From: Candidatus Krumholzibacteriota bacterium | GTDB taxonomy: Bacteria; Krumholzibacteriota; Krumholzibacteriia; Krumholzibacteriales; Krumholzibacteriaceae | DNA length: 37,680 nucleotides | NCBI GenBank assembly: GCA_016926065.1 | Contig: JAFGPI010000210.1 | Coordinates: 1-37,680, forward strand | Direction of reading: 5' to 3' | In this document: positions 22,169 through 30,373 of the stretch, piece by piece | Numbering within the stretch: the stretch's first letter is position 1 | How the letters are laid out: the number at the start of each line of letters is the position of its first letter | Made by a program: the position numbers and the translations under genes | Notes under the pieces: model-generated | Database searches by the model: none | The model's input: the letters and a program-made list of their open reading frames with translations, nothing else | Told to the model about the DNA's origin: nothing

Positions 22169-22436
22169 AATAAACAGCCCTGGTATGCAGAGGCCAAGGA
22201 AGATCGATCCGGGGATTAAAGCGGGGATAAAAAACAATACCCGCATAAAAATGGCTATAAAGAAAGCCCTCCGTTCGGGAGCCAAGACGATCCCCCAGAT
22301 ATCGGCTGAGACCTCCTTACCACCCGATCAAATCACCTATCACCTGATGTGTATGAGGAAATTTGGAGAGATCCAGGCGGGGGATCCCGATGACCGGGAT
22401 GAATATTACTACTATGAATTGAAAAAGGACAAATGA
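22158..22436 (+). CDS. Small winged-helix protein inside the HdrA/QmoC cluster
   Basis: I do not know a named family for this 92-residue protein. The N-terminal 30 residues are basic (MPDRINSPGMQRPRKIDPGIK). Residues about 30-90 look like a winged helix-turn-helix: MAIKKALRSGAKTIPQISAETSLPPDQITYHLMCMRKFGEIQAG with a wing DDRDEYYYYELKK. It could be a DNA-binding regulator of the operon or, less likely, a structural part of the complex. The single cysteine in HLMCMRK is notable but not enough to propose a cluster. It overlaps the end of the HdrA gene by 11 bases and ends one base before the GTG of the next gene, with AGGGGAAG before its ATG, so it is clearly translated with the complex. Confidence 0.7.
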   Translation: MPDRINSPGMQRPRKIDPGIKAGIKNNTRIKMAIKKALRSGAKTIPQISAETSLPPDQITYHLMCMRKFGEIQAGDPDDRDEYYYYELKKDK

Positions 22437-22437
22437 A

Positions 22438-23598
22438 GTGAAGATCAATCCACAATTTTCACTGGATATTAAAAAATACGGGGGAATGGATTTGAACGCC
22501 TGTTTCAACTGCGGCAGCTGTACAGCCATCTGCCCCCTTTCCACCGCGGAAAGTTCCTTCCCCAGAAAAATGGTCCGGGCGAGCGTACTGGGTCTGGAAG
22601 ATAAGATAAACTGTTCTCTCGATCCCTGGCTCTGTTTCTATTGCGGAGAATGCTCCGAAACCTGCCCCAAGGAGGCGGATCCCGGCGGATTGATGATGGC
22701 CCTGAGACGCTATCTTACCTCCCTCTATGACTGGACCGGACTATCGAAGAAATTTTACACCTCCCATGCCTGGGAATTCGGAGCCATTGCGCTAGTCAGC
22801 CTGCTGGTGATAACTCTCTTCGCCCTTTTCCTGCCCCCCACCGCCGACCCGACCGGGCTTCTCAACCAGGAGGGGGGAGTAAAAATAAACAGCTTCGTCG
22901 AGGGCATGGAGGGAGAGCAGTTCGTCGGCATCATAGATATCGGAGATTGGGTGATGGGCGGTATAATTTCCCTCTTCCTTCTTTCCAATATATTCAATAT
23001 GTTCAGAAAAGTGCTGTGGCGGGATAAAAATTTAAAAATACCTCTCTATCTATATCTCCAGGAAGCCTGGAACCTCTTTTTTCATTTCGCCACGCAGATA
23101 AGTTTTTCCAAGTGCCGCGACAAAGGATACTGGGTCTTCCACTGGCTTTTAATGTCGGGGTACACGCTCATGTTCACCTGCATTGTTATCCTTCTTCCCT
23201 GGTTTCAGACCGAGAAGGTCCATCCCTTTTTTCACCCCCAGAGATTGATCGGTTATTACGCCACCTTCGGAATCCTCCTGGCCACCGTCCTGTGGAGTGT
23301 ACAGAGGCTAAAGAAATCGCAGGAGAAACACCGCTACTCACATATTACAGACTGGTTATTTTTGATTCTGCTTTTCCTGACCGCCCTGACCGGAATCCTG
23401 GTTCATCTATTCAGAATCAACGGGATGATCTACCCCACTTATTATACTTACGTGGTACACATGGCTATACTGGTACCGATGCTGGTGATCGAGGTTCCTT
23501 TCTCCAAATGGACTCACCTGGCCTACCGCCCCGTGGCAATTTACCTTCACCATTTAAAAAACAGCGCTCTGGAACTGGCGCAGAAACAGCAAAAGTAG
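22438..23598 (+). CDS. QmoC-like subunit: HdrC iron-sulfur domain fused to cytochrome-b-like membrane domain
   Basis: This 386-residue protein joins two parts. Residues 1-90 hold two [4Fe-4S] motifs (CFNCGSCTAICP from C22, CFYCGECSETCP from C66), as in HdrC. Residues about 112-355 hold six likely membrane helices with histidines suited to heme b (H216, H235, H322, H341), as in HdrE and QmoC. QmoC passes electrons between the quinone pool and the QmoAB flavoproteins in sulfate reducers. The GTG at 22438 has AAAAAGGAC about eight bases upstream and directly follows the previous stop. Size and fusion match QmoC well. No aprAB or sat is nearby, so the partner reaction is probably not APS reduction, unless those genes lie elsewhere. 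Confidence 0.9.
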   Translation: MKINPQFSLDIKKYGGMDLNACFNCGSCTAICPLSTAESSFPRKMVRASVLGLEDKINCSLDPWLCFYCGECSETCPKEADPGGLMMALRRYLTSLYDWTGLSKKFYTSHAWEFGAIALVSLLVITLFALFLPPTADPTGLLNQEGGVKINSFVEGMEGEQFVGIIDIGDWVMGGIISLFLLSNIFNMFRKVLWRDKNLKIPLYLYLQEAWNLFFHFATQISFSKCRDKGYWVFHWLLMSGYTLMFTCIVILLPWFQTEKVHPFFHPQRLIGYYATFGILLATVLWSVQRLKKSQEKHRYSHITDWLFLILLFLTALTGILVHLFRINGMIYPTYYTYVVHMAILVPMLVIEVPFSKWTHLAYRPVAIYLHHLKNSALELAQKQQK

Positions 23599-23885
23599 CC
23601 TTCCCAAAAGCTAGTCCCCGGTTATTCCGCCAACCCCCCTTCAGTCCAGGGGACCCTCTTCACGGTATTCGCCTACCCGGCCCAACCGGGGGTCCAGGAG
23701 CAATGTCCATTTGCTTTGCCCCCCCAAAATACCGTTCCGTAATTTTTTGTACTGGATTGATCGAAATGCCTAAGTGTATAATATTTTCACACCCGGTAAA
23801 AACAGAGAAGGACCGGGCAATCCTCGCTTATATGTATAAGATATTATTAAATAAGCTGTTAAACGATATGCCCCGAGGTTGAGCG
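23599..23885 (+). promoter_or_regulatory. Spacer with candidate promoter before the Omp85/NtrYX genes
   Basis: The first half of this 287-base gap is GC-rich with small inverted words (ccaggggaccc and gggggtcc around 23645-23695), which may form a weak hairpin after the QmoC-like gene. The second half is AT-rich. A perfect -10 TATAAT is at 23777-23782, and TTGATC stands upstream but only 14 bases away, so the -35 is uncertain. No additional gene is supported. Confidence 0.4.
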
Positions 23886-25358
23886 GTGGCACGACAATTG
23901 CGGAATATTTACTCCATGAAACAAACTCGGTTTAAAAAAATATTCCAGGGATCCTCCCTCCTGGTGCTTCTCCTGGCCCTTATCGTGCCCCCCGCCGGGG
24001 CTCTTCCCGCTCCCTCCGCAAACGGCTCCGCGGCCAGGATACTGCACCTGGAAAAGATCGTGGTATCGGGAAATAAGCAACTGAAAAGCGAGGCCCTTCT
24101 GCAAACCCTGAACCTCGGTCCCGGGGACACCTTGAACGTGACGTTGCTGGAAAGGGAACGCCTGCGTCTGCTCGATATTCACCCCCTCCTGACGGAGGTG
24201 AATTTCTATACCCGTCCGGGAAGGCTGCGGGGAGCGATAATCCTCGACATCCAGGTGGAGGAGAGAAGTAAATTCGCCTTCGAGACCGGCTATGGATACC
24301 ACGAAACCAGAGGCTGGTTTCTCACCCTGCTGGGGATGCGTGTCAATCGTCTTTACCATACCGATTCCAACTTGAGATGCGGCATCAGGCTGGGATTCAA
24401 TCTCGCCGGGTTGGACGCCGAATGGGAAAAACCACCTGTGCCGGACGGGCGGATCGGTTACGGCGCGAAATTCTACTTCTACAGTGAAAATCAACATTTT
24501 TTCGGCAGCGGGCCCGCTCCCACCACCACCCCGCCGGGCACGGCTACCTACCCTCCCTGGGAAGGCCCGGACTGGCACGAGTTCCGGCAGAAAATAGAGC
24601 GGACGGGGCTGGAAATATCACTACGCTACCGGGTGGGCGGAACACGGTTCAAATTCGGCGCCCGCACCGAGACGATACGGCCGGACAGCACATTTTTTGA
24701 CGTGGAGGGTGACCTGACACGGCCCTTCTCGGCCTACCCCTCTCATCTGAAACCGGAAATCGACAAAACCTTGATCACCGGATTGTTCTTCCGCATAACG
24801 CGGGATACCCGGGATCATGTCGTCTATCCCCGCTCCGGATCGTTCACCCTTTTATCCCTGGAGACCAACAACACGGTGCTGGGGGGAGACGAGGTTTTTA
24901 CCAAGGTGATATTCGATTTCCGCCGGCACCTGCACCGGGCTGGAGAACGGGTATTATCCTACCGGCTGCACGCCGGAATAACGTCGGCCGGCGCTCCCTA
25001 CTACGAAAGGTTTTCCCTCGGAGGGATATATTCGCTGCGGGGATTCAGGGAATGGAGCCTCTCCCCCGCCCGTGGCGACGATGGTTTCTGGATAACCAGC
25101 GCGGAATACCGGGTTCCGCTCATTCCCTCGGTCCAGGCCCCTCCCCGGCTGGCGGGATTGGTTTTCTTTGATGCGGGACAAGGCTGGCAGCGGGGACGCG
25201 CTTTGGCGATCGCGGATCTCCAATCGGCCGCCGGTTACGGAATAAGGTTACGGATACCCTGGCTGGGTACCCTTGGAATTGACACCGGTATTCCCCTATC
25301 TCGGGGCCGCACCGGTGAAAAATTCTATGTTCACGGATCTATCGGATTCTCGTTTTAG
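23886..25358 (+). CDS. Omp85/BamA-family outer-membrane barrel with one POTRA domain
   Basis: This 490-residue protein has an N-terminal signal region (hydrophobic stretch about residues 22-40), a single POTRA-like domain at about 52-126 (ILHLEKIVVSGNKQLKSEALLQTLNLGPGD to LDIQVEERSKF) and a surface-antigen barrel to the C-terminal phenylalanine. The Omp85 loop-6 signature appears as IYSLRGFREWSL near residue 380. BamA itself has five POTRAs, so this is more like a short TamA or two-partner transporter-like member. The GTG at 23886 has GAGG just upstream; an ATG at 23916 would still leave a signal peptide. It is the first gene before DUF4390 and the two-component pair. Cargo is unknown. Confidence 0.82.
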   Translation: MARQLRNIYSMKQTRFKKIFQGSSLLVLLLALIVPPAGALPAPSANGSAARILHLEKIVVSGNKQLKSEALLQTLNLGPGDTLNVTLLERERLRLLDIHPLLTEVNFYTRPGRLRGAIILDIQVEERSKFAFETGYGYHETRGWFLTLLGMRVNRLYHTDSNLRCGIRLGFNLAGLDAEWEKPPVPDGRIGYGAKFYFYSENQHFFGSGPAPTTTPPGTATYPPWEGPDWHEFRQKIERTGLEISLRYRVGGTRFKFGARTETIRPDSTFFDVEGDLTRPFSAYPSHLKPEIDKTLITGLFFRITRDTRDHVVYPRSGSFTLLSLETNNTVLGGDEVFTKVIFDFRRHLHRAGERVLSYRLHAGITSAGAPYYERFSLGGIYSLRGFREWSLSPARGDDGFWITSAEYRVPLIPSVQAPPRLAGLVFFDAGQGWQRGRALAIADLQSAAGYGIRLRIPWLGTLGIDTGIPLSRGRTGEKFYVHGSIGFSF

Positions 25359-25361
25359 CGG

Positions 25362-26057
25362 ATGCAACGGGTAGTAGAGATGGTTACAACCAAAAAGGCG
25401 ATGGTCCTGCTGCTGGCCGGTTTAATTACTCCCGGCGGCCCCCTTTCCCTGCGGGCGGCGCCGAACTCCCGCCCGGTTATCACCGAAATAGATCTGTGCG
25501 TGAAAAAGGGACAGCTTTCCTGTGACGTGAAAACTGAGGGATTATTTTCGGAACGGATCGTGGGAACCGTGCGCAGTGGGCTTCCGGCGGTGGTGGAACT
25601 ATTCTTCCACCTCACCGAAACAAATAAAAAAACCGTAAAAAGAGGCGTCTTTTCCTGCTCCCTGAATTACGACGTATGGGATGATATATATTCCCTCAGC
25701 GCGGAGGATTCCACCCGGCGCTTCTCCACCTTTGAGGCGTTGCGGGGCGCCGTGGAACACCTGCGGTCCATCGCCCTGGTACCGGTGGAGGAAATTCTCA
25801 GCGACCGTTCCTATATCATCCTTCTCAGCGTGGCCGTCAACCCGCTCCAAGGTACCGAGAGGAGAAAAATCGACGGATGGATACGGGATAAGGTCTCCCG
25901 GCAGGAGGAGGATTCCTGGCACGAACAGGTGATGAGCTTGAATGAACTGATATCCCATTTTTTCACCCGGGACACGGATGTGACCAACCGGAGCGAATGG
26001 TTTCAGTCCGGGCCCTTCGAACTGGACCTGCTGCCGAAAAAGGAAGAGGAGAGATAA
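25362..26057 (+). CDS. DUF4390-family exported protein
   Basis: This 231-residue protein has an N-terminal signal-like segment (KAMVLLLAGLITPGGPLSLRAA). A DUF4390 body follows: ITEIDLCVKKGQLSCDVKTEGLFSERIVGTVRSGLPAVVELFFHLTE, then SLNYDVWDDIYSL and SVAVNPLQGTERRKI. Proteins of this family are often encoded directly before NtrY/NtrX-type two-component genes, as here, but their biochemical role is unknown. It is probably anchored or periplasmic and may inform the sensor kinase. The start may be the ATG at 25362 or at 25380; neither has a strong ribosome binding site. It ends two bases before the kinase start. Confidence 0.8.
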   Translation: MQRVVEMVTTKKAMVLLLAGLITPGGPLSLRAAPNSRPVITEIDLCVKKGQLSCDVKTEGLFSERIVGTVRSGLPAVVELFFHLTETNKKTVKRGVFSCSLNYDVWDDIYSLSAEDSTRRFSTFEALRGAVEHLRSIALVPVEEILSDRSYIILLSVAVNPLQGTERRKIDGWIRDKVSRQEEDSWHEQVMSLNELISHFFTRDTDVTNRSEWFQSGPFELDLLPKKEEER

Positions 26058-26059
26058 CC

Positions 26060-27724
26060 ATGTCGTTACGATACCGGCTGGCCGCTATGTGTCTGATAAT
26101 GGCGCTGCTACCGGCCATCCCCCTGGCCCTGCTGGTCAATAACCTGCTCCAGAAGAGTTTCGATATCGGTTTGAACGAAACCGTATCGGGGGCGCTGGAA
26201 AGCGCGGTGGTGGTTACCCGCGGGCGCCTGAAACAATTCCAGCTCGGTTTCGAGAAAGAGGCCGGAGCCGTCCTTTCCCCTCTCAGCACCCTCCGGGCGG
26301 ATTCCACCCGCTTGGCCTCCCTGCTCAGCGACCGTGCCGCTTTCGGGTCGATCGAGGGTTTCATTCTTTCCCCCCAGGGGGGCGGGCCCGCTCCGGAAGA
26401 CCCCGCCTTCCGGGAGATACCTCCCCCTTTACGCGGCTTTCTATCCCATCCCTCATTCGTGGATAAAATAAACAACCGGTCGGTTATCAAACGCGTTCCC
26501 TTGGCCAACGGCTCACCGGGCCTGACCTTCTACGAGACTGAAGATCGCGCCCTCCAGCTCGCCCTGTGGGCGCCTCCCCCCACCACTTTCCCGCAACGGC
26601 TGCTTCTCTACGGCCCCATAGATCCGGAATTTCTAATCCACGCCCGGAACCTGCTTTCCGGACGCCAGCTGTTTGCCCAGCTCCGCTTGGAACAGGAAAT
26701 ACTGGGGAAAAGCTTTTTCTATCCCTTTATCATTATCTACGGAATCATCCTCCTGCTGTCACTCTCCCTCGCCTTCTTCATGGCCGAACGCTTGGGCGCT
26801 CCCATCAGGGATTTGGTCTGGGCGACCAACGCGGTCGCTGAAGGCGATTGGCAGCTTCACCTTAAGCGGAAGACGGGAGGAGAGATCGGCCGCTTGATCG
26901 CCGGTTTCAACCAGATGGTCGGCCGCCTCGACGCTCAACGCCACCGCCTGATCGACATGGAAAAAATGGCGTCATGGCGGGAAATGGCCCGGCACCTGGC
27001 GCACGAAATAAAGAATCCGATCCTTCCCATCCGGCTGACGGTGCAGGAGATGAAAGATCAATATACCGGTGAAAATCCAGACTACCGGGAACTTCTCTCG
27101 GAGTCGGTACGCATCGTGGATGATGAGCTCAACCATCTGCAGAAGCTGGTAAGGGAATTTTCCTCTTTCGCCAAGATGCCCGGACTCTCCCTCAGCGCGG
27201 GCGACATAAATAAACTGGTCCGGGACGTATCCAAGCTCTATCCCCAAGCCGAAATCACGGTTCACGCCGGGGCCCAGCCGCTGGAGGCCGTATTCGATCC
27301 CGACCAGATCCGGCGGGTACTGGTCAACCTCTTTGATAATTCCCTGTCCGTGGTACCGGGCGGAAGGAAAGCCGCCATCGACATAGCCCTCGCCGAGCGG
27401 GAAGATCGCGTTACCATAAATTTCTCCGATAACGGTCCGGGCATCCCCCTCTCCTCCGTATCCCGGATTTTTGATCCGTACTATACCACCCGCCGGGGCG
27501 GAACCGGCCTCGGTCTGGCCCTGGTCAAGAACATCATGCTTCTTCACGGAGGCAGCATCGAAGTGGAAAGCAAGGTCGATGAAGGAGCCACCTTCATTAT
27601 CTCCCTACCCCGGAACGGTCCGGAATGGAATAAACAACCGGACTCCCGTTACCCTGCTGCAACCTGTTCCGGAGAGCATGATTTAGCTTATAACAAACAT
27701 GAAATAAACGATTTTAACACTTGA
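26060..27724 (+). CDS. NtrY-like membrane sensor histidine kinase
   Basis: This 554-residue kinase has a helix at about 7-29, a periplasmic sensor region (30-220), a second helix (221-243), HAMP (about 241-295), HisKA with the phospho-acceptor H315 in RHLAHEIKNPILPIRLTVQEM, and an ATPase domain with NLFDNS (423-428), DNGPGI (457-462) and GTGLGLALVK (481-490). It has no clear PAS domain, unlike classic NtrY. The ATG at 26060 is preceded by AGGAAGAGGAGAG and is preferred over a longer frame beginning inside DUF4390. Its partner is the sigma-54 activator 27 bases downstream. The signal is likely periplasmic and perhaps related to the envelope proteins around it. Confidence 0.9.
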   Translation: MSLRYRLAAMCLIMALLPAIPLALLVNNLLQKSFDIGLNETVSGALESAVVVTRGRLKQFQLGFEKEAGAVLSPLSTLRADSTRLASLLSDRAAFGSIEGFILSPQGGGPAPEDPAFREIPPPLRGFLSHPSFVDKINNRSVIKRVPLANGSPGLTFYETEDRALQLALWAPPPTTFPQRLLLYGPIDPEFLIHARNLLSGRQLFAQLRLEQEILGKSFFYPFIIIYGIILLLSLSLAFFMAERLGAPIRDLVWATNAVAEGDWQLHLKRKTGGEIGRLIAGFNQMVGRLDAQRHRLIDMEKMASWREMARHLAHEIKNPILPIRLTVQEMKDQYTGENPDYRELLSESVRIVDDELNHLQKLVREFSSFAKMPGLSLSAGDINKLVRDVSKLYPQAEITVHAGAQPLEAVFDPDQIRRVLVNLFDNSLSVVPGGRKAAIDIALAEREDRVTINFSDNGPGIPLSSVSRIFDPYYTTRRGGTGLGLALVKNIMLLHGGSIEVESKVDEGATFIISLPRNGPEWNKQPDSRYPAATCSGEHDLAYNKHEINDFNT

Positions 27725-27751
27725 TTGTTAAATACTTAAGAGGTGATGCCT

Positions 27752-29278
27752 GTGAATCAGGGACGCGTACTGATCGTCGACGACGAACCCAATATTCGCA
27801 AGACGATGGAAATGATCCACCGGAATGCCGGGTGGAGAACCGCTTCCGTGGATGGGGGCGAACGGGCCCTGGCCCGCCTGCAGGAAGAAAATTTCGATCT
27901 GATCTATCTCGACCTGGCCCTGCCGGGGCGGGAGGGCATAGATGTCCTCCAGGACATAAAACTGCGCTATCCCGATCAGATAGTGGTGATTCTCACCGGT
28001 CAAGCGACTATAGACAAGGCCGTGGAGGCCTTGAAGCTCGGAGCTTTCGATTTTCTGGAAAAGGACTGCGGCAAGGATAAAATTCTGATCACCTCCCAAA
28101 ACGCCCTGAAAATCTGTTCGCTGGCGGAGGAAAACCGCAAACTGCGCAGCCGTGTGGACCGGCCGCAGCCCTTTCTGGGAAAGAGCCGGGATCACCAGGA
28201 AATATTGCGGCTGATCTCCCGTATCGCCCCCACCAATTCCCGGGTGCTGATTCTGGGAGAGTCCGGTACCGGAAAGGAGCTGATCGCCAGGGAGATCCAC
28301 CAGCGCAGCAGAAGGGCCAGCCAGAGTTTTATCAAGGTAAACTGCGCGGCCATACCGGAAGAGTTAATCGAAGCCGAGCTTTTCGGCAGCGTCAAGGGAG
28401 CCTATACCGGTTCGGTAGTTTCCCGGGAGGGAAAATTTCAAGCCGCCAACGAAGGCACTCTCTTCCTGGATGAAGTGGGGGATATGAGCCCCCGGGTGCA
28501 GACCAAGGTCCTGCGGGCCCTGCAGGAAGGCGAGATAGAAAAGGTGGGCAGCAATCAGACCATCACGGTCGATGTGAGGGTAATCGCCGCCACCAACAAG
28601 AATCTCCCGGGGGAAGTGGCCGCGGGTAGATTCCGGGAAGATCTCTTTTTCCGCCTAAACGTGGTGCCGATCGCCGTTAGGCCGCTACGGGATCATCCGG
28701 AAGACATCCCGCTATTGGTCGAGCACTTTAACAAAATGTACTGCGCCGAAAACGACCTCCCCCTGAAAAAATTCGACCGGGGAGTCATCGAGCACCTGCA
28801 AGCGTACCCCTGGCCGGGAAATGTCCGGGAGCTGAAGAACCAGGTGGAACGGCTGGCCATCATGTCATCCGGACGCCTGATCCGGATAAACGATCTCAGC
28901 GCGGAGATCCGCCGGGGCGGATCACCGGCCGGGGAAGATGCTCCCCCGCCCCGGGAAACCTACGGCGCCGGCCTCTCCCCCGGAGGAAGGTCCGGCCCTG
29001 AGGGGAATGGAGAATCGGATTCCCCCCTCCTGCCGGAAGAGCCCGGCAGCATGCCGGAAAGCCGGGAGGGTGGGAAGAGCCGGGGGGAGCGATCGGATCA
29101 CTATCTTTTTTCACTTCCCCTGCGGGAAGCCAAGCGGTCTTTGGAACGGACAATGATCCGGCAGGTGCTGGAGAGAACCGGATGGAACGTAACCCGTGCC
29201 GCCGAGGAACTGGGATTGGAAAGAACCAATCTACATAAAAAAATTAAGAACTACCGGCTGAAAAAGGATAAAAGGTGA
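27752..29278 (+). CDS. NtrX/NtrC-like sigma-54-dependent response regulator
   Basis: This protein of about 508 residues has a receiver domain (D10, D11, phospho-acceptor D54, K104), a AAA+ domain with Walker A GESGTGKE (169-176) and Walker [12 protein letters not shown], and a Fis-type helix-turn-helix at the end ([17 protein letters not shown]). The sigma-54 contact loop reads GAYTGS (216-221) rather than GAFTGA, and the preceding HE pair is SV. A low-complexity linker of about 70 residues, rich in Pro, Gly, Glu and Ser, separates AAA+ from the DNA-binding domain. The GTG at 27752 has AAGAGGTGAT ideally placed before it. Two sigma-54-like promoters stand directly downstream. Confidence 0.9.
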   Translation: MNQGRVLIVDDEPNIRKTMEMIHRNAGWRTASVDGGERALARLQEENFDLIYLDLALPGREGIDVLQDIKLRYPDQIVVILTGQATIDKAVEALKLGAFDFLEKDCGKDKILITSQNALKICSLAEENRKLRSRVDRPQPFLGKSRDHQEILRLISRIAPTNSRVLILGESGTGKELIAREIHQRSRRASQSFIKVNCAAIPEELIEAELFGSVKGAYTGSVVSREGKFQAANEGTLFLDEVGDMSPRVQTKVLRALQEGEIEKVGSNQTITVDVRVIAATNKNLPGEVAAGRFREDLFFRLNVVPIAVRPLRDHPEDIPLLVEHFNKMYCAENDLPLKKFDRGVIEHLQAYPWPGNVRELKNQVERLAIMSSGRLIRINDLSAEIRRGGSPAGEDAPPPRETYGAGLSPGGRSGPEGNGESDSPLLPEEPGSMPESREGGKSRGERSDHYLFSLPLREAKRSLERTMIRQVLERTGWNVTRAAEELGLERTNLHKKIKNYRLKKDKR

Positions 29279-29340
29279 TTTTTTACCACAGACCGTGAAT
29301 GAAGGACACGGGTAGGGATCTCCACCGGAAAGTGTACAGC

Positions 29341-29385
29341 CCATAATATTTAACTCTTATGTTATTTTTAATAAGATAGTTATGG
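29341..29385. repeat. AT-rich inverted repeat upstream of a sigma-54-like promoter
   Basis: The arms aactcttat (29352-29360) and ataagatagtt (29371-29381) pair with a two-base bulge, and the outer words ccata and tatgg (29341-29345, 29381-29385) are also complementary. It lies about 35-80 bases before the -24 element at 29419, a plausible place for an activator site. It may also simply be an AT-rich dyad. Confidence 0.3.
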
Positions 29386-29418
29386 TGTTTACTTAATTTA
29401 TTTTCTAAGTCTGGAGTC

Positions 29419-29434
29419 TGGCATCTTAATTGTT
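29419..29434 (+). promoter_or_regulatory. Sigma-54-like -24/-12 element before the small barrel gene
   Basis: TGGCAT at 29419-29424 and TTGTT at 29430-29434 match the sigma-54 pattern TGGCAC-N5-TTGCA with correct spacing. The invariant GG at -24 is present, while the -12 doublet is GT instead of GC. It is 60-odd bases before the barrel gene start and 140 bases after the sigma-54 activator gene. It shares the words CTGGCAT and TAA with the element at 30298. Confidence 0.4.
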
Positions 29435-29496
29435 ATAACGAACGATTGAAGAGAAACCACCCGTTTACCGTTTTCAAGCGTGAAAGGAATCTTGAA

Positions 29497-30144
29497 ATGA
29501 GCGCAAACCTAAACCATCGATCCGGAGGGGCCGGAAAGATTGCCGTAACAATTACCTGGGTCATACTGGGCATCGCTGTATTTTCCCCGGCGCTGGCCGC
29601 CGAAGATATCCGGGAAGACGAAAATGGGGTGTGCCTGGGCATCGCTCTGGTCGGCTCCGGACTTCACGTGGATAGTGAATATCCGGCAGACTTCTTCATC
29701 AAAGACGGTGGAGGCGGTCTCAAGCTCGATATCGGCTACCGCTTCAACCCGGTCTTCACTCTCGAATTCGGTATTACCGGCGCCACCCATGAAACCTCGG
29801 TTCAAAATATCTCCGCCTTGATATCGATCGCCCAGTTTGTCGGTCACTACCGTTTTTCCCCCGACCGGCCTTTCCGTCCTTATCTAAAAGGTGGCTTCTG
29901 CGGCTGCTCGCTGGAATTGACGGAAGGAGCACTAAGCGCCCGCGCCGAAGGCGGGGGAGTGATCCTGGGTGGCGGTTTTAAATTCTTTTTCACCCCTCAC
30001 TTCTCGCTGGGTTTGGACTACACCTATAATATCATACATTTTGAAAGGGCCCAGCTATCTTTCCAAGGATTGAGCTATCAGACCGAGATAGATGAAGAGG
30101 GCGCCATGTCTACCCTGAGCCTAGCTTTTGGCTACGCCTTCTGA
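29497..30144 (+). CDS. Small outer-membrane beta-barrel protein
   Basis: This 215-residue protein has a signal peptide (helix IAVTITWVILGIAVFSPALAA) followed by about eight amphipathic strands and a C-terminal aromatic end (LSLAFGYAF), typical of OmpA/OmpW/OmpX-size barrels. Examples are LKLDIGYRFNPVFTLEFGITG, GHYRFSPDRPFRPYLKGGF and GGGFKFFFTPHFSLGLDYTYN. It may serve as a small porin or a surface adaptor; no specific family is certain. The ATG at 29497 has AAAGGA eight bases upstream and is preferred to 29446. It is followed by a good terminator and preceded by a sigma-54-like element. Confidence 0.72.
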   Translation: MSANLNHRSGGAGKIAVTITWVILGIAVFSPALAAEDIREDENGVCLGIALVGSGLHVDSEYPADFFIKDGGGGLKLDIGYRFNPVFTLEFGITGATHETSVQNISALISIAQFVGHYRFSPDRPFRPYLKGGFCGCSLELTEGALSARAEGGGVILGGGFKFFFTPHFSLGLDYTYNIIHFERAQLSFQGLSYQTEIDEEGAMSTLSLAFGYAF

Positions 30145-30168
30145 AGGCGGCGGCCGCATCCAGCCTCA

Positions 30169-30209
30169 CGCCGTGCCCCCGGCTTTTACCGGGCGCGGTG
30201 TTTTATTTT
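30169..30209 (+). terminator. Rho-independent terminator after the small barrel gene
   Basis: The arms 30169-30182 and 30189-30200 form about 12 pairs (two G-T, with a two-base C bulge) around a short CTTTTA loop, followed directly by TTTTATTTT. It lies 25 bases after the stop of the barrel gene. Confidence 0.72.
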
Positions 30210-30297
30210 CACCACAGCAGTGATTTTCGAAGACACTATCCTATTTTTATCCGAGCCTGTAACACCTTTATTAACAAAGAGTTGCTGTTTTAATGAC

Positions 30298-30313
30298 TGG
30301 CATGCTAAGTGCG
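30298..30313 (+). promoter_or_regulatory. Sigma-54-like -24/-12 promoter before the lipoprotein gene
   Basis: TGGCAT (30298-30303) is followed ten bases after its GG by GC (30311-30312) in the context AGTGCG. Both invariant doublets of sigma-54 promoters, GG at -24 and GC at -12, are present with exact spacing. It lies about 62 bases before the lipoprotein ATG, giving a leader of about 50 bases. It is the better of the two sigma-54-like sites in the window and fits regulation by the NtrX-like activator encoded just upstream. Confidence 0.5.
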
Positions 30314-30373
30314 TTAGGCCAGGGGTAGAATCAATTGGGAACCGGTCACCGATTTACTCAAGGAGGTTCAGAG

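Noticed and set aside
17708-23598. Standard QmoABC of dissimilatory sulfate reduction
   Set aside because: The subunit types fit, but the MvhD domain is separate, sulfur carriers lead the operon, the first HdrA has extra ferredoxin motifs, and aprAB and sat are not seen in the window.
23112-23882. 256-codon plus-strand frame overlapping the QmoC-like gene and running into the next spacer
   Set aside because: The overlapped part is an out-of-frame reading of the membrane domain and the tail past 23598 is low-complexity with no start signal of its own.
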